A stretch of 64,000 bases of DNA from Bacteroidetes bacterium UBA7692 (GCA_002482725.1 DLGO01000038.1:19789-83788), one strand, 5' to 3'; shown: positions 52,447 through 63,014, counted from the first letter of the stretch. Program-made: numbers and translations. The notes: generated from the sequence alone by a model not told the origin.

Positions 52447-53316
52447 ATGGAACCTTTCGATAAACTCTGGAATTACAACGATCCTGCTGCTACAGAAATT
52501 AAGTTCAGGGACCTGCTGCAAGATTACACGCCGGAAAATGATTTATCCCTTTACCTGCAATTGCAAACACAGATTGCGCGCACCTATAGCCTTAGGCAAA
52601 TGTTTAATGAGGCGCACGCCCTGCTGGATGCTGTTCAGGGCTTATTGCCCTCGCTGGCAGGTGTAGCACATATCCGTTACCACCTGGAGCGTGGCCGTAC
52701 ATTCAATAGTGCCGGCGGTAAGGTAGAGGCTAAAACTAATTTCGAGCAGGCACTCCAATATGCCGCCGACCTGGGCGAAGATGCTTCTACGATAGATGCC
52801 CTGCACATGCTGGCAATAATTGCTCCACCGGATGAGGCCATCGGTAGAAATGAAGAAGCAATCCGCTATGCCGAAAAGTCTGATGATATACAAGCAAAAA
52901 ACTGGCTGGGCTCATTGTACAACAACCTGGCCTGGGCTTACTTTGGTAAGGGGCAGTACAGGCAGGCCCTGGATATTTTTACGCGTGCCTTGCGCTGGAG
53001 GGAATCTAAAAAATCACAACCGGAAATATTCATTGCAAAATGGAGCATAGGGCGTACGCTCAGGGCGTTGGATAATATAGAGGAAGCTATGGCCATCCAG
53101 CATGAGCTATATGTAGAAATGCAGCACTTGGGCAAGCCCGATGGTTATGTATATGAAGAGCTGGCAGAGTTGCTGTTAATTGCCAATGATCCAGAGAGCA
53201 AGCGGTTATTTGGATTGGCTTATAAAACCCTTTCCAAAGATTCCTGGTTTAGCAATAATGAGGCCGCAAGGTTGGAGCGTCTAAAACAGTTGGCAGGTAA
53301 CATTGCAGGCGGATAA
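52447..53316 (+). CDS. TPR-repeat protein
   Basis: 289 residues, cytoplasmic (no signal). Five or so tetratricopeptide repeats span residues about 35-265 (LYLQLQTQIARTYSLRQMFNEAHALLD; IRYHLERGRTFNSAGGKVEAKTNFEQAL; WLGSLYNNLAWAYFGKGQYRQALDIFTRAL; AKWSIGRTLRALDNIEEAMAIQHEL). TPRs mediate protein contacts; partner unknown. A -7-like TACATTTA lies at 52406-52413. The serine-hydrolase gene follows 55 bp later in the same direction. Confidence 0.85.
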   Translation: MEPFDKLWNYNDPAATEIKFRDLLQDYTPENDLSLYLQLQTQIARTYSLRQMFNEAHALLDAVQGLLPSLAGVAHIRYHLERGRTFNSAGGKVEAKTNFEQALQYAADLGEDASTIDALHMLAIIAPPDEAIGRNEEAIRYAEKSDDIQAKNWLGSLYNNLAWAYFGKGQYRQALDIFTRALRWRESKKSQPEIFIAKWSIGRTLRALDNIEEAMAIQHELYVEMQHLGKPDGYVYEELAELLLIANDPESKRLFGLAYKTLSKDSWFSNNEAARLERLKQLAGNIAGG

Positions 53317-53371
53317 CAGGAAATTTTGCTGGTCATACTACATGTAATTTTAACGCTTTATAGAGCCATAC

Positions 53372-54445
53372 ATGAAGACGGTAAATATCATTGTTCTTAT
53401 CTTGCTTATCAGCAATATATCGAAGGCGCAATCTATTGCGGCATTGGCGGATAGCATCCGCACCGCATACCATATTCCTGAGCTGGGTTATGCAGTGGTT
53501 TCATTGAAACAGGTAAATGAACTGCAGGTTTCAGGTGTCCGGCAGATAGGAACAACAAGGACGGCAATGCCGGAAGACAGGTTCAGGATCGGGTCCAATA
53601 CCAAAGCCATTACAGGCTTTATTGCTGCGCAACTGGTTAAGGAGGGAACTATACATTGGGATACAAAATTCTTCGATTTGTTTCCTGAGTTAAAGACAAG
53701 AAATAATAGGGCTTTCCATAATCTGACATTGTTGCGGTTATTGAGCTTCAGGACAAATTTATACCCCTATACATATACTTATCCCGAGCCTGCAGAAACA
53801 CAATTCAAAGGCACGTATCAGGAACAGCGTCTCGAGTTTGCAGCCTGGTTTTTTAAGCAAAAACCCGTTGCCGGCAAGGATAGTTTTCATTTTTCCAATC
53901 TTGGCTACATCGCTGCTGGCCTTATGCTGGAAAGGGCTTCGGGAAAACAGTTTAAAGATTTGGTAGATGGGCTGGGTGCCAGGCTGGGTGTTTCATTCGG
54001 TTTTGGTCAGCCTAATTTTGCAGACTCCACCCAGCCATGGGGTCACGATATGAATATGTTGCCGGAAGCACCTGGCAACAGCGTAAAGCTGGAATGGTTG
54101 CAGGCTGCAGGCAATATCAATATAGGCTTGCCGGATTATTCCCGGTTTATCCAGCTTCAGCTGCAGGGACTGAATGGGAATTCAGACTTATTGAGCAAGC
54201 AGGAGTTCAATTTTCTTCATTTTGGTCTTAATCGGTTTGCAGTTGGCTGGTTCAATTCGGTGGATGAAAATGGCCGTCGCTATTCGTACAATACCGGAAA
54301 TCCCGGTACTTTCCTTACCCGGGTATATGTATTTCCTGATTCAGATAAAGCGCTTATTCTTTTCTGCAATGTCCAGTCTCCGGAAGCAGAAGCAGCATTC
54401 GAAATATTGTATCAGCAGTTTAGGCAAAATTATCTGGGTCAGTAG
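53372..54445 (+). CDS. Serine hydrolase, beta-lactamase-like (class C fold), divergent active site
   Basis: 357 residues. Signal peptide MKTVNIIVLILLISNISKAQ. The first active-site motif is intact: SNTK (Ser75, Lys78) in FRIGSNTKAITGFIAAQLV. The second motif, normally YSN, is FSN (Phe174-Ser-Asn176, in FHFSNLGYIAAGLMLER), and DNA at that codon reads TTT. The family phrase LLSHTSGL is LLSFRTNL here. A third-motif candidate is YNTGNPGTF near the end. The fold is that of esterase/DD-peptidase-like proteins (SBHD or EstB type). Loss of the Tyr makes reduced or altered activity likely. Periplasmic or secreted. It is followed by a bidirectional terminator. Confidence 0.85.
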   Translation: MKTVNIIVLILLISNISKAQSIAALADSIRTAYHIPELGYAVVSLKQVNELQVSGVRQIGTTRTAMPEDRFRIGSNTKAITGFIAAQLVKEGTIHWDTKFFDLFPELKTRNNRAFHNLTLLRLLSFRTNLYPYTYTYPEPAETQFKGTYQEQRLEFAAWFFKQKPVAGKDSFHFSNLGYIAAGLMLERASGKQFKDLVDGLGARLGVSFGFGQPNFADSTQPWGHDMNMLPEAPGNSVKLEWLQAAGNINIGLPDYSRFIQLQLQGLNGNSDLLSKQEFNFLHFGLNRFAVGWFNSVDENGRRYSYNTGNPGTFLTRVYVFPDSDKALILFCNVQSPEAEAAFEILYQQFRQNYLGQ

Positions 54446-54462
54446 GAGCAACTTGCACAAAA

Positions 54463-54489
54463 AAAGCCCCATGCACTGCATGGGGCTTT
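54463..54489. terminator. Bidirectional terminator
   Basis: AAAGCCCCATGC and GCATGGGGCTTT form a perfect 12-bp stem with an ACT loop between two convergent genes. Confidence 0.92.
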
Positions 54490-54512
54490 AGTATATTCTG
54501 GATTGCAGTATC

Positions 54513-57500
54513 TTAATCTACCAGCAATCTCAATGTCCTGTTGGCAACACCATTGTTCACTTTTATAAAGTAAACGCCTGGTGCCAATCCGCTTACATCC
54601 AGTGTGGTGGTATAGTCTTCAGTTACATTAGCTTCGTGTTTGCTCAATACCTGCTGTCCTATGGCATTGTACATTTCCAGGTTCAGGTTTTTGTTATTGC
54701 CTTTCACCCTTATGCTCACGGTTTCCTTCGCAGGGTTGGGGTACATCGTCAGGTCTATAGTTTCTGCTTCTTCTATTCCTGTACATCCGCTCACGGTTAC
54801 AGTTATAGAAGCGGCCGTTATACATCCATCCGGTGTCCTGGCTGTTACCGTATAAGTAGTAGTTCCTGATGGGAAAACAACCGGGTTAGGGCAACCTGTA
54901 CAGCTCACTATAGTTATATTGCCCGGGTTGTAGGTAAATCCGCTGAAGTTGTTGTTCAGTTTTATTTCCACTCCTGCACCTGTGCATATTACTGTATCGC
55001 TGCCCAGATTAAGCGTTCTCATGCTGTCTACAGTTATGGTAATAGTATCTCTGTAAATATTGCCGCAATGGTCTTCTACTTCTACCGAATAAGTGCCGGC
55101 ACCAGAAGCAGAGAACAATGAATCCTGTGAAAGGTCATGCCACAGGTAACGTTTGTAGCCCGAGCCTGCATTCAATGTTAGCACACCTGCTACGCACATT
55201 GTAGTATCAGGGCCCAGGTTCAATGGTTTTGCAGTTATGTTCGTCACTACTATGTTGTCGCAGTATACCTGTTGTGTAGGCAGGCCTTCATCTACCGCCA
55301 TGCGCACATAGTAGGTGCCCGGGTTAGTGTACGATACTGGTGCAGGGTACTTCTGCGTGCTGAATGGCAGTCCGCAATCTTTAAAGTTTAACCAGCCGAT
55401 AGCATTGGCATAGCCTTGCGTGGTCAGGGCAGTTAAGCCTGCATCTGTCCTTATCAGCCTGCTCATGCCCGCTGTGCGACCCATGTTCTTGCTAAATGTG
55501 TCCACAAGGGTAAGCGTAGCATTTACAGAGTCTATATGGATTAGCGCGTGTGTGGTTATATTTTCTTTCATCACTACGCCATCCAGGCTGCCATCGCAGT
55601 TCTGGTAAAGGGCTATGTCATCGTGATAGCCTGCGCCTACCTTCATAAATGCCGATGCAGTGGGTGTATTGGCCAGAGAGTTGCCAAAGTTGAAGCGTTT
55701 GATGCCATCAAATAAACTGGTGGCCCATATTACATGCTTACCGTTTATTTTGTGGTAGCTGAATCCTGCACATGCATTTACAGTATGTTTTACTGTAGAC
55801 TGCACATTGTTGGTTATACTGTTGCCCAGAAACATGATATGTATGGCACTTGAGGTTCTGGCCGCTATTATCAGCCACCAGTTGTTTGTCTCATGCACTA
55901 TCTCTATCCTGTGTCCCCAGTTCATACCGGTAAAGCCTGTAAGCTTGGTTACTACCGGGTTGGTATTTTCGATGTTTGTACCAAACTCAAGCCTGTATAC
56001 GTTGGTGTTAAACAAAACGAAACCATAGTATTTACCGTTGTCAAATATCATATCAAGCCCGTGTGCATATTGCTCTTGCGGTATGGTAGGTGTATTGATA
56101 GGTACACGCACAGGAGTGTTGTTTACACTGGTGCCAAAGTCTAATCGGTAGAAGTATGGGGATGTGGTATTGTCGTACAATCCATAGAATCCATAATATT
56201 TCCCACCCGGAGATCTTAGGAAGTCCACGCCCGCCGGAATCGAAAGGCCAACAGGGTGTACAAAGTTCTTGGTTTGAATAGAAGCCTTGTTAAACTGTGG
56301 TTCGCAGAAAGTCCACAGATAGTTAGAGAAGTCGCAAACAGTATCTGGTTTGAACTCTACATCCAGGCAGGATGTAGCTGTGGTATTAGAGGCCGTAAAT
56401 GAAGCTTGGCATGGTGTTCCTACCTGTATAAAGTTAAGTATGGTTGTTGTATCACTACATATAGCAGATGTAGCTATCAGGTAAACCGAATAGGCACCGT
56501 TTTGATTGAATGTATACGTCAGGTCCTGCGCGGTACCAACTACCACCCCGTCTACCAGCCACTGGTAGGTTGTGGCACCTGTAGAAAGGTTGGTGAAAGT
56601 CACCGCCTGGCCTACTGCCGAGTTTACAACACTGGCTCCGAACTGCGCTACTACACCGCAGTTTACGATAATGGTATCTGTAAAAATGGCAAGGCAGTTG
56701 GTATCTGTACCACGCGCTTCCAGCCTTACTATAAAGGTACCTTGAGTATTAAATGTATACGATGGATTTGCCTGTGTGGAAGCCAATGCGCCATTTATAA
56801 ACCATTTGTAGCTGTTGGCGCTGGTAGAGGCATTGGTGAAGGTTACCGCTGTGCCTACGGTTACGGTATCATCCGAAGAGCTGAAAGATGCAGTTATGTT
56901 GCTGGTACAAGGGTTGAGGCAGGAGTTGCAGTTTAGCAAGCTACTGCGCACATTGTTTATATGCCAGTGCATTCTGTCCCTTTGGCCTGCGGTATATATT
57001 GTTCTGCAGGTACCGGGTGTATAGTCCATATAGTTCTTGTGCATATCCGGCTGGTCTGTGGTAAACCCAGAGAGCGCATCTGTAGTGCAACTGTTCATGC
57101 TGCCACTGCAAGCTATGTATGCTGTAGAGTTATCCGGTGGCGTATCGCATACCTTATCACCGTCTGTCAGGCAGTTGTTGTTGGTGCACCCTCCCTGAAA
57201 TGAGTGGTACAGGCCAAGGTAGTGGCCCATTTCGTGTACCGTGGTAGATGTAGCGCCGGGCGAGCTGCCTACCGTAGATGCAAGCACCACTATGCCATCG
57301 TAGCTGCTGCCATGTGCCGAAGGGAAGTAAGCATACCCACCTATGTTGCATTGGCTGCCGCTACATATTTTCTTTACTATCCAGATATTGATGTATTTGG
57401 TCGGATTCCATCGGGTCAGGTTTTTCATGGCTACGTCATTCACGCTCAGGTCCAGATTGGTTAGTGGCGACTGCACCCTGTCTATACCTGTGGTTGCTTG

Positions 57501-57878
57501 CCCTTGCGGGTTCTGTTTAGCGAGGCAAAATTGAATATTGGTATTTACGCCATCAGTAGAATCGTACATCGAGGAATTCCTGAATGCATTGTTCAATTGA
57601 TCAAGGGCTTTTAGTACCAGTGCGTCACTTATATTTTCAGGACCTCCGTTGTGGATTATATGAAATACTACGGGTAGGAGGTAGGTGGATCTGGAGCCTC
57701 CATGTCCTGCACCACCATCCGCATTATATATTTTGTTTTCAATCTGTAAATGTCTTTGCAGGTTGGCGGGGTCGCTGAAGAAGCTGTTCATTACAGCATC
57801 ATTTCCGCATTCGTTGGCATTTTGGGCAATGCCTGCCATGCTGAAAAATATCAGCATCAGCAGTAAAAGTTTGTTCAT
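54513..57878 (-). CDS. Giant M43 (pappalysin-like) metalloprotease with type A T9SS sorting domain
   Basis: 1121 residues. Signal peptide about 1-18 (ending AGIAQ). The M43B peptidase is intact: HEMGHYLGLYH (215-225) and a Met-turn NYMDYTPG. As in the 1293-aa paralog, two PKD-like domains (SYKWFINGALASTQ; TYQWLVDGVVVGTA), the probable propeller with FRLDFG/YRLEFG/KRFNFG phrases, and Ig-like modules follow. The C-terminus differs: DLTMYPNPAKETVSIRV ... MYNAIGQQVLS ... GVYFIKVNNG is a type A sorting domain in place of the type B domain. The paralogs are separated by the TPR and serine-hydrolase genes. Exported by T9SS; substrate unknown. Confidence 0.92.
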   Translation of the reverse strand: MNKLLLLMLIFFSMAGIAQNANECGNDAVMNSFFSDPANLQRHLQIENKIYNADGGAGHGGSRSTYLLPVVFHIIHNGGPENISDALVLKALDQLNNAFRNSSMYDSTDGVNTNIQFCLAKQNPQGQATTGIDRVQSPLTNLDLSVNDVAMKNLTRWNPTKYINIWIVKKICSGSQCNIGGYAYFPSAHGSSYDGIVVLASTVGSSPGATSTTVHEMGHYLGLYHSFQGGCTNNNCLTDGDKVCDTPPDNSTAYIACSGSMNSCTTDALSGFTTDQPDMHKNYMDYTPGTCRTIYTAGQRDRMHWHINNVRSSLLNCNSCLNPCTSNITASFSSSDDTVTVGTAVTFTNASTSANSYKWFINGALASTQANPSYTFNTQGTFIVRLEARGTDTNCLAIFTDTIIVNCGVVAQFGASVVNSAVGQAVTFTNLSTGATTYQWLVDGVVVGTAQDLTYTFNQNGAYSVYLIATSAICSDTTTILNFIQVGTPCQASFTASNTTATSCLDVEFKPDTVCDFSNYLWTFCEPQFNKASIQTKNFVHPVGLSIPAGVDFLRSPGGKYYGFYGLYDNTTSPYFYRLDFGTSVNNTPVRVPINTPTIPQEQYAHGLDMIFDNGKYYGFVLFNTNVYRLEFGTNIENTNPVVTKLTGFTGMNWGHRIEIVHETNNWWLIIAARTSSAIHIMFLGNSITNNVQSTVKHTVNACAGFSYHKINGKHVIWATSLFDGIKRFNFGNSLANTPTASAFMKVGAGYHDDIALYQNCDGSLDGVVMKENITTHALIHIDSVNATLTLVDTFSKNMGRTAGMSRLIRTDAGLTALTTQGYANAIGWLNFKDCGLPFSTQKYPAPVSYTNPGTYYVRMAVDEGLPTQQVYCDNIVVTNITAKPLNLGPDTTMCVAGVLTLNAGSGYKRYLWHDLSQDSLFSASGAGTYSVEVEDHCGNIYRDTITITVDSMRTLNLGSDTVICTGAGVEIKLNNNFSGFTYNPGNITIVSCTGCPNPVVFPSGTTTYTVTARTPDGCITAASITVTVSGCTGIEEAETIDLTMYPNPAKETVSIRVKGNNKNLNLEMYNAIGQQVLSKHEANVTEDYTTTLDVSGLAPGVYFIKVNNGVANRTLRLLVD

Positions 57879-58074
57879 GTAGGAGAAAGTTTAGGAGGTG
57901 ATATCTTGGTTTTTTGTGTTGTGTAATTGCGCTATAAAGACATGGGTACACATATATTCGTTGCGTTAAATGTAAAAAAAATAAAAATTAAAGAATCAAA
58001 TTGAATTGAAAAAGTTTTGTGACACAGCATTTTTAGTAACGCTGCACTAATCATGAAACCTCAATTCATGACAT

Positions 58075-58108
58075 AAAAAAAGCAGCCTGAACATCAGGCT
58101 GCTTTTTT
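58075..58108 (-). terminator. Terminator of the rimP-nusA-infB operon
   Basis: AGCAGCCTGA and TCAGGCTGCT form a perfect 10-bp stem with an ACA loop, flanked by an A-run and T-run, 23 bp beyond the infB stop. The 252 bp between the M43 gene start and infB hold nothing else identifiable. Confidence 0.92.
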
Positions 58109-58130
58109 GTTTTATCAAGGTAGGGGAGAA

Positions 58131-61067
58131 CTACAATTTTCTTTGTACTTCTATCTCTTCGAATACCTCTATGGTATCGCCTGTTTTAATATCCTGGTAG
58201 TCTTTGATCTGCACACCACACTCAAATCCGCTTACTACTTCTTTAGCGTCGTCTTTAAAGCGTTTAAGCGCAGATAGCGTACCCTGATGCATTACTATGC
58301 CATCGCGGATAATACGGATCTTCGAGTTGCGCAATACGCGTCCGTCGCGTACCATACAACCTGCAATCGTTCCCACTTTGGTAATGTTGAACACCTCGCG
58401 CACTTCCAGGTTTCCAATAATTTTTTCTTCTACTTTCGGCTCCAACAAACCTTCCATCGCGCTCTTCACTTCTTCTATCGCATTGTAGATGATAGAGTAA
58501 AGTTTGATCTCGATGTTTTCGTTGTCCGCGATTTTCTTCGCATTCACCGAAGGTCTTACGTTGAAACCTATAATGATCGCATCGGAAGCTACTGCAAGGT
58601 TTACATCGCTTTCAGATATCGCACCTACTGCTTTGTGTATTACACGTACGTGTATCTCTTCAGTGCTCAATTTCAATAGTGAATCTGCCAACGCTTCTAC
58701 CGAACCGTCCACGTCACCTTTTATTATCAGGCTCAATTCTTTGAATGTACCAAGTGCCAAACGACGACCGATCTCATCCAATGTAATGTGTTTCTTGGTC
58801 CTTATACCTTGCTCACGCTCCAGCTGTGCACGTTTTGCGGCCACTGCTTTTGCTTCCTGCTCATCGTCAAATACTTTGAACTTTTCACCCGCCTGTGGCG
58901 CGCCGTTCAATCCAAGTACCTGTACCGGTGTAGATGGCCCTGCAGTTTTTACGCGTTTACCTGTGTGGTCAAACATCGCTTTTACTTTACCAAAGTATGG
59001 TCCGCATACTACCAGTGCCCCTACTTCCAGTTTGCCCGATTGTACAAGCAATGTAGCTAGGTATCCACGTCCTTTATCCAAAGAGGCTTCTATCACAGAA
59101 CCTATCGCCAGCTTGTTAGGGTTGGCTTTCAGTTCCAATAGTTCAGACTCCAATAATATTTTATCCAAAAGGGCTTCTATGTTCAATCCTTTTTTGGCAG
59201 ATATTTCCTGAGACTGGAATTTACCACCCCATTCTTCTACCAATAAGTTCATGCTGGCTAGCTGCTCACGTATACGGTCAGAGTTGGCACCGTCTTTATC
59301 TATTTTGTTGATAGCAAAGATCATCGGTACACCTGCGCTTTGTGCGTGGTTTATCGCCTCTTTTGTTTGTGGCATCACCGCATCATCGGCCGCTACTACT
59401 ATTACTGCTACGTCGGTTACTTTCGCACCACGTGCACGCATCGCAGTAAACGCTTCGTGACCCGGTGTATCCAGGAAGGTGATACGCTTGTTGTTATCCG
59501 TAACAACTTCGTAGGCACCTATGTGCTGGGTTATACCCCCTGCCTCTTTATCTGCCACTTTTGTTTTACGGATATAGTCCAATAGGGATGTTTTACCGTG
59601 ATCCACGTGACCCATGATGGTAACGATAGGCGCACGGTCCTGCAAATCTTCAGGGCGGTCAGCTACTTCATCTTCAAACGAAGCATTGTCCTGCACAGAT
59701 ATAAACTCTATCTGGAAACCATGCTCACCGGCTACCAGTTCTATTATCTCTGCATCCAGCCTTTGGTTAATGGAAACGATAACGCCCAGGTTCATACAGG
59801 TAGAAATTACCTTCACCGGCGATACGTTCATTAAGCTCGCAAGCTCACTTACCGATATAAACTCTGTAACCTGGATTTTAGTATTGTCTACTGCATCCTG
59901 TTGTGCTGCCAGTTTTTCTTGGTTAGCCTCACGTTTGCCCCTGCGCATCTTAGAGCGGTCGCTCTTAGATGTTTGCGACTGGATCTTAGCCATAGTAGCT
60001 TTGATCTTGTCTTCTATCTCTTTCTCTGTTATTTCTTTTGGCTGCTGTTGAGTATTTGGCAAAGGAGTAGTTCTCCTTGTAGCTTCTTTCTCGCGGAAGC
60101 TGCGTACTTTTTTCTCGTGCTCAGTATCAAACTGGGCCGGGGTACGTGCCGGCATCGCAATACGCTTGCGGGGGCGCTTAGGATCTCCGGGTTTGCCGGC
60201 TCCTGCCTGGCCTTGCCCTGCACCCGTTTTGGCCGCTTCACGCTTCCGTGGGTCTTCCAACACTATTTTACCCATTATCTTAGGTCCTGTAAGCTCCGTA
60301 CGCTTCATCCTTATGTGGTTGGCGTCTTCGGCTACTACAGGTGGCGTTGTTACCGCAGGTTGTTCTTCTACAGGGGCTTTTACTTCTGCTACAGGTTCCT
60401 GAACAGGAGTTGCCGGGGTTTCTACAGGAGCTTCTTTTTTAGCAGGCTCTTCTATAGGCTTAGCAGGCTCTTCAGCTTTCACAGGCGCCGCTACCGGCTC
60501 TTCTTTTTTCTTTTTCTTAGGGTTCAGGTCTATCTTACCCATTATTTTAGGGCCTTCCAAACGTTGAGAATCCGCAGTTATGGTATCCGAAGGTGGCTCT
60601 GCCACCGGTGCTTTTACCTCTGGTATTGCTTCTATTACGGGTTCCGGTGCCTTCACTTGCTCAGGCTCTTTTTCCTTTGCTACTTCAGCTATTGGCTCTT
60701 TGGCTACCTCTTTTACTGGCTCAGCCACCACTTCTTTTACCGGCTCAGGCTTAGGGGCTACTATGTTGCTCTTTATGATGATTTCTTTCTCATCTTCCTT
60801 AGCTTTAGCTTTCACCACAGGTTCAGTAAATTCAATAACTTCTTTCTTTGGTTTTTCAACCAAAGTACTTACTACTACTTCTTGCCTTATTGCGCGGTCT
60901 ACGTTAAACGCCTTATCCAGCACCGCGATCATTTCCACGGTAAGCTTGGTAGTAGGCTTATTGTCTACTACTAAGTTGCTCTGTTTAAGTTTTTCTACAA
61001 TGTGGTCCATACCCACATTGTACTGTGTAGCTGCCGCCGCCAGGCGAAGTGCCTTTAATTCACTCAT
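58131..61067 (-). CDS. infB: Translation initiation factor IF-2
   Basis: 978 residues. The short N-terminal IF2_N-like domain (about 1-70) is followed by a long low-complexity linker rich in Lys, Glu, Pro, Ala and Val with a duplicated GPKIMGKI phrase (172-179 and 261-268), and a second IF2_N-like domain at about 395-460. The GTPase domain begins with P-loop GHVDHGKT (486-493) and has DTPGHEAF and NKID. Domains II-IV then complete the factor, with the fMet-tRNA-binding C-terminus. It positions initiator tRNA on the 30S subunit and drives 70S joining. Last gene of the rimP-nusA-infB operon, 138 bp after nusA. Confidence 0.98.
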   Translation of the reverse strand: MSELKALRLAAAATQYNVGMDHIVEKLKQSNLVVDNKPTTKLTVEMIAVLDKAFNVDRAIRQEVVVSTLVEKPKKEVIEFTEPVVKAKAKEDEKEIIIKSNIVAPKPEPVKEVVAEPVKEVAKEPIAEVAKEKEPEQVKAPEPVIEAIPEVKAPVAEPPSDTITADSQRLEGPKIMGKIDLNPKKKKKEEPVAAPVKAEEPAKPIEEPAKKEAPVETPATPVQEPVAEVKAPVEEQPAVTTPPVVAEDANHIRMKRTELTGPKIMGKIVLEDPRKREAAKTGAGQGQAGAGKPGDPKRPRKRIAMPARTPAQFDTEHEKKVRSFREKEATRRTTPLPNTQQQPKEITEKEIEDKIKATMAKIQSQTSKSDRSKMRRGKREANQEKLAAQQDAVDNTKIQVTEFISVSELASLMNVSPVKVISTCMNLGVIVSINQRLDAEIIELVAGEHGFQIEFISVQDNASFEDEVADRPEDLQDRAPIVTIMGHVDHGKTSLLDYIRKTKVADKEAGGITQHIGAYEVVTDNNKRITFLDTPGHEAFTAMRARGAKVTDVAVIVVAADDAVMPQTKEAINHAQSAGVPMIFAINKIDKDGANSDRIREQLASMNLLVEEWGGKFQSQEISAKKGLNIEALLDKILLESELLELKANPNKLAIGSVIEASLDKGRGYLATLLVQSGKLEVGALVVCGPYFGKVKAMFDHTGKRVKTAGPSTPVQVLGLNGAPQAGEKFKVFDDEQEAKAVAAKRAQLEREQGIRTKKHITLDEIGRRLALGTFKELSLIIKGDVDGSVEALADSLLKLSTEEIHVRVIHKAVGAISESDVNLAVASDAIIIGFNVRPSVNAKKIADNENIEIKLYSIIYNAIEEVKSAMEGLLEPKVEEKIIGNLEVREVFNITKVGTIAGCMVRDGRVLRNSKIRIIRDGIVMHQGTLSALKRFKDDAKEVVSGFECGVQIKDYQDIKTGDTIEVFEEIEVQRKL

Positions 61068-61205
61068 ATAATTCTTTAAGTCGTCCCCATAATTATAAAA
61101 CCGTACAAGTTGGGAACGGAAAGCTAAGGAATTATATGTTGAACAAAATGCTTGCTACATATCAATCCTGCGCTTTTCCTTGTATGGAGTTAATGCGTAT
61201 CATAA

Positions 61206-62453
61206 CTAATTATCCTCGAACTCTGCTGCCAGAATCTTGCGGATTTCTTTTATCGTTTCTTCCTCTAAATCAGTTCTGCGTACAAGCTCATCTTCGCTCA
61301 AATCTAATACACTACGTGCTGTATCGCAACCGATTTTTTTCAACTCCTCCAACATCCACTGGTCGATCTCATCGCTGAACTCTTCCAAATCGATATCAAA
61401 TTCTTCTTCTACCTCTTCACCTTCGCGGTAAACATCTATTTCAAAACCAACCAAACGGCTGGCAAGTTTTATGTTCACACCTTTTCTGCCTATCGCCAGG
61501 CTCACCTGATCAGGCTTTAAATATACTGCAATACGCTTACGTTCCTGATTTATATCCAAAGACGTGATTTTAGCCGGGGCCAAAGCACGCTGCACCATCA
61601 GGTTCAGGTTCGTAGTATGGTTTATTATATCTATGTTTTCGTTCTTCAGTTCGCGTACTATACCGTGTATACGTGAACCCTTTACCCCTACACAAGCCCC
61701 AACCGGGTCTATCCTGTCATCAAACGATTCTACTACCACCTTGGCTTTTTCGCCCGGTTCGCGCACTATCTGTTTTATAACGATCAAACCGTCAAATATC
61801 TCAGGTACTTCCTGCTCCAATAGTTTGGCAAGGAAAGAACCATCTACACGGCTCAGGATAATAACCGGAGTATTGTTGCGCAAATCTACGCGTTTTATAA
61901 CTGCACGGCACTGGTCTCCTTTTTTGAAGAAGTCCATTTTTATCTGCTCGCTCTTAGGCAAAAGTAGCTCGTTGCCATCTTCGTCCAAAAGCAATATTTC
62001 TTTTTTCCATACCTGGTACACCTCGCCGCTTATTACATCGCCCACGCGGTCTTTGTATTTGCGGTACACTTCGTCTTTTTCAAGATCCAATATGCGCGAA
62101 ACCAGCGTTTGGCGCGCAGCCAATACACTACGGCGGCCAAAGCTTTCCAATTCAATCTTCTCGTAGGTTTCCTCGCCTATTTCAAAGTCTTCTTCTATCT
62201 TCTTGGCTTCAGTTATACCAATCTCAGTATTTGGATTCTCAATAGAGGCATCTTCTACTATAGTACGTCTTTGCCAGATCTCAAGGTCACCCTTGTCTGT
62301 ATTAACGATTATATCGAAGTTGTCTGTCTCTATGTATTTCTTCTTTAGCAACGTGCGGAAAACATCTTCCAACACCTTCATCATGGTGTTCCTGTCGATG
62401 TTTTTCAGTTGCTTAAACTCAGAGAACGAGTCGATGAGTTCTAAGCTGTTCAT
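61206..62453 (-). CDS. nusA: Transcription termination/antitermination factor NusA
   Basis: 415 residues. N-terminal RNAP-binding domain (1-130; LIDSFSEFKQLKNIDRNTMMKVLEDVF), S1 domain (about 135-200; GDVISGEVYQVWKKEILL), KH1 and KH2 domains (about 230-345; RIDPVGACVGVKGSRIHGIVREL and VSLAIGRKGVNIKLASRLVG), then a short acidic C-terminus (EVEEEFDIDLEEFSDEIDQ) with a helix-hairpin-like part. Acts on RNA polymerase in pausing, termination and antitermination. Lies 43 bp after rimP and before infB, the conserved order. Confidence 0.98.
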   Translation of the reverse strand: MNSLELIDSFSEFKQLKNIDRNTMMKVLEDVFRTLLKKKYIETDNFDIIVNTDKGDLEIWQRRTIVEDASIENPNTEIGITEAKKIEEDFEIGEETYEKIELESFGRRSVLAARQTLVSRILDLEKDEVYRKYKDRVGDVISGEVYQVWKKEILLLDEDGNELLLPKSEQIKMDFFKKGDQCRAVIKRVDLRNNTPVIILSRVDGSFLAKLLEQEVPEIFDGLIVIKQIVREPGEKAKVVVESFDDRIDPVGACVGVKGSRIHGIVRELKNENIDIINHTTNLNLMVQRALAPAKITSLDINQERKRIAVYLKPDQVSLAIGRKGVNIKLASRLVGFEIDVYREGEEVEEEFDIDLEEFSDEIDQWMLEELKKIGCDTARSVLDLSEDELVRRTDLEEETIKEIRKILAAEFEDN

Positions 62454-62495
62454 AGTATATACTTTTTTTGTTTTGAAAATTAATGTTCTTTATTT

Positions 62496-62993
62496 CTAAA
62501 ATTTAAACTGCACCACAGCTTTTTTAATATCGCTGTATTTCAACTCAAACTTTTTTGCCTCTTCCTCTTTAACTGTAGCAGCTTTCGCTCCTTTTTTCGC
62601 CGCTTTCTTTTCAGGCTTCACTTCTTCCAGCAATATGCTGTTGTCGTTTGCCTCCAATAGCTTAGCTTCTATGTTCTTACCATCGTTAGTAGCTACTTCC
62701 AGTACTTTGCCTATACGGCGCAGGTACTGTCTTGGCACTTTCATGGGGTTTGTCATGCCCGGCGAGCTTACTTCCAGCAGGTAGTTTTCAGGTACTATAG
62801 GGTTACCATCCAATACCTTTTCTATCATTCTGCTCAATATAGCGCAGTCATCTATGCCTATTCCTTCCTGGCTATCAGCATACACTTCTATTTTCTTTCC
62901 TCCCAGCAATACTTTTATCTCTACCAGAAACAGGTCTTTTTCCTGCAGGGTAGGTGTTATTGTATCGGTTATTAACTGTTGTACTTTATCCAT
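62496..62993 (-). CDS. rimP: Ribosome maturation factor RimP
   Basis: 165 residues. The N-terminal alpha/beta domain has LFLVEIKVLLGGKKIEVYADSQEGIGIDDCAILSRMIEKVLD and the family motif YLLEVSSPGMTNPMKVPRQYLRRIGKVLEV. The C-terminal beta barrel carries a Lys/Ala-rich insertion (KPEKKAAKKGAKAAT) typical of Bacteroidota. RimP assists 30S assembly. First gene of the operon, preceded by a consensus promoter and an attenuator-like hairpin. Confidence 0.96.
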   Translation of the reverse strand: MDKVQQLITDTITPTLQEKDLFLVEIKVLLGGKKIEVYADSQEGIGIDDCAILSRMIEKVLDGNPIVPENYLLEVSSPGMTNPMKVPRQYLRRIGKVLEVATNDGKNIEAKLLEANDNSILLEEVKPEKKAAKKGAKAATVKEEEAKKFELKYSDIKKAVVQFKF

Positions 62994-63014
62994 AGACCTA
63001 AGCGGTAAATAAAA

